Of a DNA stretch of 64,000 nt, positions 36,965-46,177 are shown piece by piece. The position numbers and the translations under genes were made by a program. Positions within the stretch are counted from its first letter, which is position 1. The number at the start of each line of letters is the position of its first letter. Source of the DNA: Rosa chinensis (lineage: Eukaryota; Streptophyta; Magnoliopsida; Rosales; Rosaceae); contig NC_037094.1 of NCBI RefSeq assembly GCF_002994745.2, positions 12,151,001 through 12,215,000 on the forward strand, read 5' to 3'. The notes under the pieces are model-generated. The model worked only from the letters and a program-made list of their open reading frames with translations, searched no databases and was not told where the DNA came from.

Positions 36965-38636
36965 TCCAAACCAAGTATGTTCTCTTTTATTTATTTAATT
37001 TCATACTATGGTATATTTAATTATTTATAATTAGAATTTTTTTGAGCATGCTATTTTATTGTTTGTTATATATGTGATATATATTAATGGAATCTAAAGC
37101 ATGTGATTTTTATTTATGTTTACTATTTTTTAAGCATGCTCTATATTTTATTGTTTATGTTTTTATTATTTATGAAATTTTGAGTATGTTTTTATTTTAT
37201 CTATGTTTATATAATTATGTCTACGCATGTCATTATATTATGTTCTTGTTTTGAGCATGTCAGATATATTTTGTTATATATTATTTATGAAAAAAAATTT
37301 AAGATTTTTTACGTTTTTATAATTATGCATGCCTTTAAATTATAATTGTTTTTTGAAGTAAAAATTATAATTGTTTTGCTACATATAAATTGTGTTTTTG
37401 CCATCATAATGAAAATTCATGTGCATTACAGATACTTACTTACCGTGATAAAGTATTTTCACATAGCATCGAAAAATGTGACCATTACGAATCTTGGTAT
37501 TGAAATCTAATTCATATTTTTGGAAAATAATTCACCTACAAGTACTTTTGGTTGTTCATTAGTCGATGCCTCGTGATACCTGTGTTTTCATAACTGATAA
37601 TTGTCGATTGCGAAAACCGAGGCTAGACTTGCATGTTGAGATACTATACCATTTTGTATGTTTGTGTATGTGACCTGAAAGTGAATGGGACCTAGACGCG
37701 TAGATTCCTAGGGATCCCACGGTATCGATAACCGCGAACCTCTGGAGGGGGCTGTGCTCCTATATTTGTCGAGGAAAGGTGAGTACAGACAGTGAACCAG
37801 TCATATGAGACTCAGAGCCAGGAAATGGACACTTTCGCTACTTGTAGCCATAAAGACTATAGAGTAGTTGGCCGGTTCTCGAAGGATGACGAACCAGGTC
37901 GGTCACCGATTTATTTTAGTTTAGCCAGCAGGTAAGTATCTCGGAGCTCCAAGTTGTGTGAAGCATGCTGCATATGATTTCCTGAAAAGAAACAACTGTG
38001 ATTGTTTTTGTTTGCATTTGTTTTACTTGATTTTACAAATGCGCGCAACCTATATTCTAGTAGCTATGTTTTACCTATAGTTTTCAAACTTAACTAAGGT
38101 TGGGTCGGCCCCTATTGGGCTAGCGAGGACGAAATGCTCACCCCTACATTTTAGGTTACAACGAGGTCATTCCGGACTATTTGGATTAGAAGTGGGTCGT
38201 TGGCCGAGTCCATGTGTTGCTGTTCCTGTTGCTTGAAGTTCTTCCTTTTGGTACTCCATTAATTTACTCGTTTTTTATTCCATGTTGAACTCTGTGAGGT
38301 CCGCCTACCTGGGAGCGCGTCTCACCCCTTTGTTTTATTGTTATTGTTGAACTCCTTTCATTTTAGATATGATGTAAGCTCTAAGGCCCCACAGTGCACT
38401 TGCCCACTTTATTTTTTAAGCATTTCCAGACTTGTTAATTTGAATGTTGGGTTGTTGATTTAAAATCATTTCTTAAAAGTTTTTCTTGGTCAGTTGGTCT
38501 CCTATTTTCTAAAAATTGCATTTTCAAAAAGGCCTTATAGTATTAAGTTGGTAGGTCTACGGTATGTCTACGACCTATCGAGCTCCTATTGGCATAATAT
38601 TACGGTGCTATGGTATACCCATTCGGGTCGCCACAC
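36965..38636. other. Unassigned insert replacing gag-integrase
   Basis: An AT-rich part (37000-37500, repeated 'gagcatg' words) is followed by sequence ending 'attcgggtcgccaca' right before RT coding sequence resumes. On the minus strand this end reads TGTGGCGACCC, an LTR-like start. It may be another LTR inserted in the element; the other border was not found. Confidence 0.4.
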
Positions 38637-38953
38637 GTAATAAGAAGAATGAAGTCTTGAGGTACAAGGCTAGCCTTATGGCGCAAGGTTTCTCATAACG
38701 CCCTGGAATTGACCACGAGGAGACATACTCTCCCGTAATGGACATTATAACATTCCGCTACTTAGTTAGCTTGGTAGTTTCCGAAAGACTGGAAATGCAG
38801 CTCATGGATGTGGTTACTGCATATCTCTATGGGGATCTTGATTCATATATATATATATATATATATATAACCTGATGGCCTTACATTACCCAAGTCAAGT
38901 GACTCTAAACCACGGAGTGCGTTTGCAATTAGATTGAAATGCTCACTTTACGG

Positions 38954-38987
<34 letters not shown>

Positions 38988-40290
38988 TATATATATATAT
39001 ATATATATGACATGATGGCCTTATATTACCCAAGTCAAGTGACTCTAAATCACGGAGTGCGTTTGCAATCAGATTGAAACGCTCACTTTACGGATTAAAA
39101 CAATCCGAGCGGATGTGGAATACCCGTCTAAGTGACTACTTGATTGGAAAGAGATATAAGAACGATGAGTTATGCCCCTGTGTATTCATAAAGAAAACAA
39201 GTTTCGGATTTGCAATTGTAGCTGGATATGTCGATGATATGAACATAATAGGTACTCTTGATGAAATAAGAGAAACCACAAGCTACTTGAAATCCGAATT
39301 TGAGATGAAGGATCTTGGGAAAACTTGATTTTGTTTAGGTCTTGAACTAGAACATCGAGTTTGTGGAATACTAATCCACCAGTCTGCATATGTCCAAAAG
39401 ATGCTCAGATGATTTAACATGGACAAAGCACATCCTGCTAGGACTCCTATGATCGGTCGAAGTTTTTACATAAGGAAAGATCCATTTCGTCAAAAGGAAG
39501 ATGACGAAGAGGTGTTGGGAGCTGAAATTCTCTATCTAAGTGCAATAGGCGCATTATTGTACTTAGCCCAATGTACTCGACCGGACATTGCATTCTCAAT
39601 GAACTTATTAGCTTGATTTAGCTCAGCGCCAACTCATCGTTACTGGAATGGTATCAAGAACATTTTCTGATACCTAAAATGAACCATTGACTTGGGACTA
39701 TTCTTTCCCTACAGAGAGACAAGAGGGACCACAAATGGAATTGAAATCCTTAAAGGAAATATTGATGGCAAAAGCGCCACTCACTACACCAAAACGCCAA
39801 ATGACGTTTTGGTTGGTTTTGCTAATGCCGGGTACCTCTCTGACCCACATAAAGGTCGTTCCCAAACTGGTTATGTATTTACCATTGGGAACACAGCGAT
39901 ATCTTGGAAATCAACTAAGCAAACCCTTGTGGCTACCTCCTCGAACCACTCAGAGATCATTACTCTACATGAGGCAGTTCGTGAGTGTGTATGGTTAAGA
40001 GCTATCATTACACATATTCGAGGGACTAATGGTTTGAGTTCTACCACTGAAGAGCCTACTTGCATTTATGAAGATAATGCAGCTTGCATTGAACAAATGA
40101 AGCTAGGATATATCAAGGGTGATAATACAAAACACATATCGCCAAAGTTTTCCTACAATCAGCAACAACAGGCCATCCTCAAGATTCAAGTGAATCAAGT
40201 AAGGTCTTAGGAAAATGTGGCAGATTTGTTCACCAAATCATTGCCTAAGGTCAAATTTGAGAAACATGTTAAAAGCATAGGAATGCGAAG
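38637..40290 (+). pseudogene. Copia RT and RNase H remnant
   Basis: The frames read EVLRYKASLMAQGFS, SPVMDIITFRYLVSLVVSER, then after an interruption by AT repeats [33 protein letters not shown] and LKSEFEMKDLG, and RNase H parts DEEVLGAEILYLSAIGALLY and KGDNTKHISPKF. Stops and frameshifts occur near 38697, 39328, 39617 and 40210. It is related to the pol remnant at 24783-28650. Confidence 0.85.
38847..39097. repeat. Duplication of 87 bp between AT microsatellites, inside RT
   Basis: Copies at 38871-38957 and 39011-39097 match closely ('caagtcaagtgactctaaa' in both) and are each preceded by an AT tract (38847-38868; 38958-39008). The duplication interrupts the RT frame. Confidence 0.85.
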
Positions 40291-40534
40291 ACTTTCCAAA
40301 CTCCCCTGATTAATGTAAGTATCAGGGGGAGATGTAGAAGTCAGGTGGAGATGTAGACGTCAGGGGGAGTCTAACACACACATGTCATACTCAAATGTAA
40401 AATGTGCATTGTGCTCTTTTCCTTCGACCAAGGTGTATTTTTTGTCCTACAGGGTTTTTATTGTTACTTGGCAAGGTTTTTAGTGAGGCAACAACTCATG
40501 CACTATTTCATCTTTGACTTGCCACAAGGGGGAG

Positions 40535-40749
40535 TGTTAAAGGAAAAACACATTATGTGCCTTTGTCAAAGTGATTGACAGAGAAGGGATCAAAGAAATA
40601 GCAATTACCATCAATCAGTAAGGATTACTGACCAATCAGCATTTAATGTCATCATTGTAATTGATATTTCCTTTGTAATTCTCTCCCTATATATAGGGGC
40701 TAGGAAATAAAATGAGTAGACCAACTCCAATTGTCTTTTTACTTTTACA
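40535..40749 (+). repeat. 3' LTR of the nested copia element
   Basis: Same length as the 5' copy, with scattered differences. Confidence 0.85.
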
Positions 40750-41035
40750 CATTAAGATTTTTTTTTTGTTAATTTTTAATACTATTTTACCCTCACCCCA
40801 TTGTTACTTAGAGAGAGAAAAAAAAATGGAAGAGAGATAAACCAAATGAGACTTCGCCGGAGCCCCGTCACCGCGCCGGAATCCAATCAACTTTCGCAGG
40901 AATCCGGTCAACTTTCTCTAGAATTCTGTCAACTTTCGCCTACCGGATTCCTGTCACCGGCCGACGCAACCAGATCATTGGCCGCCGCCCACAGGAATTT
41001 GTTGAAAATCTCACCATAAAGGTTTTTTTGCCCCC

Positions 41036-41335
41036 AATAGACGTCTACTACTCCAATAGTCTATTACCCCTTAATAGACGTCTATTGGGGCCAATAGACG
41101 TCTATTGACCCCCAATAGACTACTATCAGCCATGTATTGCCCTCCAATAGACATCTATTGCCCCTAATAGGACTTTCAGTTGGTAGAATGAGAACTAATC
41201 TCCCCAAATTTAGACAAATAAAACTTTGATTACAGAAAAAAAGAAAAAAAAAAAAAACAAGGAGATTATATCAATTCAAAACGTCTATTGCCCCCCAATA
41301 TCCGTCTATTGCCCTCCAATAGAGGGGCAATAAAC
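41036..41335. repeat. Cluster of palindromic AATAGACGTCTATT repeats
   Basis: The 14-bp perfect palindrome aatagacgtctatt occurs at 41073-41086 and 41093-41106. Half or mutated copies (ccaatagacatctattg, cgtctattgccc) are spread to 41335 and joined by C/G-run linkers. The centre gacgtc is a bZIP-type core. Confidence 0.7.
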
Positions 41336-41399
41336 ATTCAAAACTTTTTTTTCTTTCCTTCTATCCCATTAATTTTAAAAAAAATCTAGAAATTGATTT

Positions 41400-41825
41400 G
41401 GGCACCCCAATCAATAGTCGGACCAAAACCACCGGATCGAATCACCTCCGGAGTTCGCTGCTAACCTCTCTCACCACTTCGAACCTCCAGTCCTCGTCGG
41501 AGTAGCCACCGGCGCTTTTCTCTTTCTCGCCGACTTCGCTCGCCACATCCACCTCGTCGTGCCGAATCGTACGGCTCAGGCACCGAAGCTCGAAGTCGAT
41601 TTCTTCCGACTTGAAGCTCGACGTCGCCGGCCGGCACTTTTTCTTGGTACGGCGAGTCACCTGACCTCGATACGAAGCTCGAGGAAGCTTGACAGAGAGA
41701 GAAAGAGACGCCGGAGTCATCTGGAGCGAGGGAGAGGGACGCCGGAGTCGTCTGGGGAAAGAGAGAGAGAGATACCGGAGTCGTCTGGGGAGAGAGAGAG
41801 AGAGACGCCGGAGTCGTCTGGGGAG

Positions 41826-41863
<38 letters not shown>

Positions 41864-41880
41864 AGAGAGGAAAGAGAGTG
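41400..41880. other. GC-rich segment ending in GA-rich tandem repeats
   Basis: CCGG-rich sequence (41430-41690) is not recognised as a gene. It is followed by repeats of 'gacgccggagtcgtctggg' separated by GAGA tracts (41705-41875). Overlapping frames there are repeat artefacts. Confidence 0.6.
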
Positions 41881-42036
41881 GCAATACTGTAATTTATTAA
41901 TTAGGCTTAGGGCAAAATGGTCATGTAACGTTAAACTGTGTAGATGGGAACAAAAATCTATTGATGGGGTAAGTGGGCTAATCTTTTCTTATTTTGGTGC
42001 TTTGAGTCAAAAACCCAAATTAAAAAATTATTAGAA

Positions 42037-42183
42037 CTTAATTGGGTTGGCTTAAAGGACCGGATCAGACTTTATTTGCATGGCCTATACCCTATCCTAT
42101 TTGAGAAAGGGTTGGGCTGGCCCCCCTTAAAAAAAGGTCCGGGCGGGTTTAGGGCCGAAAGGCCAAATGATGACCCCTTATGT
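42037..42183. repeat. Second hAT-like end, inverted relative to 33449
   Basis: It ends with 'ggccaaatgatgacccctta', the inverse of the taggggtcatcat at 33449, with GGCC-rich subterminal sequence. Confidence 0.35.
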
Positions 42184-42217
42184 ATGAAATGAATTACTAC
42201 CAAATTACTTTTACTTG

Positions 42218-42219
<2 letters not shown>

Positions 42220-42254
<35 letters not shown>

Positions 42255-42637
42255 CCTATTTAGAGAAGAGCTCCGCTTGGAAATTAACGTATTAACGTGT
42301 GAAGTTCGAGTTTTCAGTCGCATATCCACATCTCGACCGTTTAGTTTTTAGGTACTACTGTATAGATCATCTCTGCAAATTTTCAAGTAAATTGATGATC
42401 GTTAAGCTGTCTATCTCCCTTAAACCAATGGACGAACTGAATCTGTCAACCTGAACCGTACTAGCTTTAAAGCAGTTATCAATGTCTAACGATCATCAAT
42501 TTGGCTGAAAATTTGCAGAGATGATCTATACACTAGTACCTAAAACCTGAACGGTCGAGATGTGGATATGCGACCGAAAAGTGACCCAAAACTTGAACTT
42601 CACATGCTAATTTCAAAGCGGAGCTCCACTCTAGATA

Positions 42638-42676
<39 letters not shown>
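42220..42676. mobile_element. MITE inserted in a TA microsatellite (Micron-like)
   Basis: Inverted arms of about 165 bp (left from tatcctatttagag near 42253, right to ctctagataggata near 42642; shared 'catatccacatctcgaccgt') are flanked on both sides directly by (TA)n tracts (42220-42249 and 42641-42676). This layout is known from microsatellite-targeting MITEs such as Micron in rice. No coding capacity. Confidence 0.75.
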
Positions 42677-42679
<3 letters not shown>

Positions 42680-42918
42680 TTTTCAGGTTGTTCTAAATCT
42701 TATGAGCTATAACTTCCACACCAAGTATTTATTTAGCAGAGAAAGTGCCTGATGCAGTCATGCAACTCATAATTTTTGGTTTCTTCATGTGTATAACAGT
42801 CACAGCTGCACGGAAAGGTTGTCATTTTGGGCCTGGAGGCAAAGACCTTTCCCTATTCTCTTTCATTTCTGAAGCTCCATCTCGGAAACTTAAAACATCT
42901 TCCCGAATAACGTACATA

Positions 42919-43580
42919 CAGGGCCTGGAGGCAAAGACCTTTCTGACCAACACTTCTTGAAATCAACTGCACGTGATCTTCGCCCTGGCCGTGTCATGTC
43001 TACACCAGAGAATTACTGGCATAAGGATTTTTAAGAAATTGCAGATAGCATATCGAACTGTCGCAAAGTTTTCAATGGTTCTGTGAATCATGCTTAAACT
43101 ACAGTTCCAGCGTATTCAAGGCAAGAGCAGAAGAATTCCTTTGTATTCTAACTCCTCACTATTAAAACTACTGCTATTTGCTAATGTATTCTACCGTGGA
43201 ATCCGATCTGTTTCCAGCGGCATCATCGGTTTCAAGCTTTGCTCCCCTGAAGGACCAGCAGTGGACTTCAAACACCCTATGAATCCACTTAACCCTGAGA
43301 ATTATGGTGTGGCAAATGTACCCCACAAGTTCTACAACTCGGACGTACTGTTGTTTTTTTTTTTTTTTTTTTTTTTTTTTTGAGAATAAGATAAACTCGG
43401 AGGTACTGTAAATTCCCCTCGTTTCGGAAATGTTGCAAATGTAGTCTCTCTTGTTGTGGGTGCTTGGATCTCTAATTAGTTTGATTTACTCCATTTTCAT
43501 TGTTTCAGATGCACACTGCTGCATTCCAGCTCCCCGCATTCGCAAAGAAGGCCATCGAGGCTCTTAGCTCCAAAATCTGA
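42919..43580 (+). pseudogene. Relic of a second spermine synthase gene (last three exons)
   Basis: Three blocks match SPMS exons 7-9 in order and splice phase: 42919-43121 (RDLRPGRVMS, NCRKVFNGSVNHA, stop, TTVPAYSR), 43218-43344 (GIIGFKLCSPEGPAVDFKHP and NPLNPENYG, KFYNSD) and 43509-43580 (MHTAAFQLPAFAKKAIEALS, stop). Stops lie in the first block, and a T run (about 43353-43381) marks an insertion or expansion in the last intron. Exons 1-6 are absent. A phrase 'gggcctggaggcaaagacct' occurs near 42828 and again at 42919, a local duplication. The exon 8 sequence is closer to canonical SPMS (PEGPAVDFKHP) than the intact gene is. Confidence 0.9.
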
Positions 43581-44270
43581 CAAACCTACCGTGGTGCAAT
43601 AAGGAACTAAAGGATGGCTTTGGTTTATCACATGTAGTGTTAATAAAACTTGTAATTATGTAGACGAACTGCTATTTTCTAGTTATGGTTTAGAAATTAT
43701 CTCAAAATTCAAATGGACATTGTGCTTTCAAGTTTCTTACACCCCAAACCTAGAATCCCAAATCTCTGTCTTGCATACTCTTTGCATCGTAAATCACTCT
43801 TTGGCACAAACACTCCCTTGCAGTGTTGGTGCCTCTTCATGTGAGAACCTCAAACTCCTGTTGCCACAAAATCCTGAATAAACAAAGACCGAGATAAGAC
43901 TGAACCTTAGAAATTTGATATCTTCTAACAATACAATATCCAAAAAGTAGTCATCATTTGTTGAGATAATATACAATGCAAGGGTTTCTGCTAGAAAAAG
44001 AGCAGAAATTCAAGCTTCGTCAAGTGAATAACAAGGTACAGCTATAGTCAACAAGCTCTTCCAATTTGTATATCAGTAAAGCTAGTAATAAGATACAAAT
44101 TATATATCAGGACAAAACATAAAAGATACAAATTTGAAACATACCTGAAAAATCATGGTAACAAGCTACAACAAAACAAAACTCAGGGCTGTGGCAAGAC
44201 TTGGAAAATCTACTTCGATCATACTCGACAGCAAGCGTGGCATGTCCTCTTTATCAATATGATTATACTG
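43581..44270. other. Intergenic DNA
   Basis: It probably includes the 3' UTR of the minus-strand membrane-protein gene at its right end. Nothing else was recognised. Confidence 0.4.
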
Positions 44271-45831
44271 TTATTTTGGAAGCAGTAACCCCTCATGACC
44301 TCTTGGGTGCATGGACAATATACACAAAAAATGAGGGAAAAAGAGATAAGTGGCTAGAAACACGAGAACTCCAAGGTCAGCTTCTTCACCAACTGCTGGC
44401 CGACGAGGATTAACCAAGTATACTTGGCTTGTGCACCATAAGCAGTACAGGCTTGCTATGATGATGATTAGTTGGAATGATTCATTTGATGAATATTTGT
44501 TAACAGACTTGGGAGGCTTAACTCTGCATACCAAAACATTTTATCAACATATATGTCGAGGATCTGTCACATTCTTGGGAAAAAGAGAAAACAAAACACA
44601 TGAACTGCCTCAAACAATCACCTGTTGATGTAAATAAAGCCACCAATTAAGCCAATGCATAAAAGGCCGACGACAACAACAGCATCTGGATTAATAGGTG
44701 CGCGGCCCTCCCACCAACCAGTGCTCAAAATCCATGTATACGTACCAGAATGCCCATTTTCCTGAAAAGTAAAGAGAATATACATGACTCGCGAACTTGA
44801 TCATTCCCATAGCCCGTAGAACAAAAACTCATATCAGAAATGCATGATTTGAAAAGACTACAAGACTTTAACAAGCATATAAAGTATCTTAGCTACTCAT
44901 CAAACTCCAGGACCAGTCACATAGAAAACCACGGCTTCTGTCAGCTGTCCGTCAGCCTCTCAACTAGTTTTAGTAGCCAAAACTCCGAATGCTCTCTAAA
45001 TGTATAACCTTATTGCACTTAAATTCTGTGATACAGTTCATCCCTATTTGCTATGAAACTAATGCGGAAACAAATGCCAAACTCAAGTCATTGATGCTCT
45101 CCTTATAGAGAACAATCTTTTAAGGTAAATGATCATTCTTACTTCTGTTAATTCTAAATCATATCCAGCTAGCTTATAACAAATACCAAACATCCGAACA
45201 TCTAAACAACATTCGCTTATCAATTGACGCCTCCACATTACCTCGAACAAGTGATCGAGGAAAAAATGTGACAAAGAACCGGCTGACACCAACAAGATGC
45301 ACTGCAACTTTGTTAGGGGAACCTGTACCACAAAACACAACTACGTGTGTCAAATTTGTGTCATGATCTTATAATCATAAATCATCGAAAAGATTTTCTC
45401 TTTACAATTTTCATGAAGTTCTTACAATCATACAAACGAAATGGTGGAGATTTGGGATATTTCAATGGAAGCAAACAAGGACACGGAAATGTTTGATGAC
45501 GTCAGGGACTCACCGGAGGGAAGGAGTCGAGGACCCTATTGAGGAGGAAGATTCTGGAGAGCCAGGAGTAGAGAATACAAAGAGGGAGGCCAAGAATGAT
45601 GACGTAGTAGAAGGGGTGGTGGATGGCGTCAGCGAGCTCGGAGCCGAAGTCGAAGCCGAAGCCGCCGACGAGGGAGGCCAGCCATTCGGTGAAGGATCCG
45701 ATGTCGGGGCCGAAGAAGGCGTTGACGGTATAGATCAGGGTGTGGTGGGGGCTGAACCTGCCGTTGGTGAGAGTGGTCAGAGCCACACCCGAACCCATGG
45801 CGTACATCAGGTGCGGACCGGGGCCCGGCAT
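44271..45831 (-). CDS. Conserved multi-pass membrane protein of unknown function (4 exons, 263 aa)
   Basis: Exons on the minus strand: 45831-45514, 45322-45242, 44761-44622, 44523-44271, all with GT..AG introns and a closed frame. It starts MPGPGPHLMYAMGSG. Hydrophobic segments include HPFYYVIILGLPLCILYSWL, CILLVSAGSLSHFFLDHLF, VVVVGLLCIGLIGGFIYI, LIIIIASLYCLWCTSQVYLV and VLVFLATYLFFPHFLCILSM, so about five membrane spans. Conserved-looking His/Asp positions (SPHHTL, FFGPDIGSF, HHPFYY, SHFFLDHLFEENGH) recall the metal-binding pattern of YdjM-type membrane-bound hydrolases, but this is only suggestive. I recall closely similar plant proteins annotated as unknown. No targeting peptide is evident. 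Confidence 0.85.
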
Positions 45832-45960
45832 GGCTAACCGCCGGCGAGGACGAGCTCCGATCAGATGCGTTTCGGTCTTCTGAGCTTGGATATAGTACGA
45901 GTATGTACCATCATCTCTCAGCTCATGAGAGTTTGGAATCTGACTTCATTTATTGCTTCT
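45832..45960 (-). promoter_or_regulatory. Probable 5' UTR/promoter of the membrane-protein gene
   Basis: GC-rich leader just upstream of the start codon on the minus strand. No clear TATA box was seen. Confidence 0.35.
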
Positions 45961-46039
45961 TTAACTGTATCGATTGTCTGGGAAAGCAAATGGTTGTTAG
46001 AGAAAGGCAGTTAAGGTCGTTATGTTGAAACAAAGGGAA

Positions 46040-46064
46040 GGGGGGGGGGGGGGGGGGGGGGGGA
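46040..46064. repeat. G homopolymer
   Basis: A run of about 25 G lies upstream of the membrane-protein gene. Confidence 0.9.
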
Positions 46065-46177
46065 ATTTGGGCTTAGTTTTGGGTTGGGCATAGAACTTGG
46101 GTTTTGGAAAATGAAATTACTACTAGAGTTCCAATCACTTTAATGACTTTATAACTAAGAGAATCTCTTCGAGCCTC

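Larger units (their letters stand above)
36092..40749 (+). mobile_element. Ty1/copia retrotransposon nested in the MULE
   Basis: Two 215-bp LTRs (36092-36306, 40535-40749) start TGTTAAAGG and end TTTTACA. The exact target duplication catta lies at 36087-36091 and 40750-40754. The primer-like cgttatcagcacgctc directly follows the first LTR and a polypurine caagggggag precedes the second. LTRs differ at roughly twenty sites by eye. gag, protease and integrase are missing. Confidence 0.9.
35976..42016. mobile_element. MULE-type element split by a nested copia element
   Basis: Imperfect inverted ends start with gggtttttg and share 'cccacttaccccat'. The 9-bp duplication aaattaaaa is exact at 35967-35975 and 42017-42025. 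Without the nested copia element (36092-40749) it would be about 1.38 kb, the size of the other three MULE-type elements here. The internal sequence contains a palindromic repeat cluster and GC-rich DNA but no recognised gene. Confidence 0.8.

Noticed and set aside
41036..41335. CRISPR-like array of short repeats
   Set aside because: Repeats are palindromes with irregular, low-complexity spacing and sit in a plant transposon; no cas-like genes.
41559..41900. Arg/Glu-rich proteins
   Set aside because: Frames through GA-rich tandem repeats.
45493..45837. 114-aa acidic plus-strand protein
   Set aside because: Shadow of exon 1 of the minus-strand membrane-protein gene, which has splice sites and conserved sequence.
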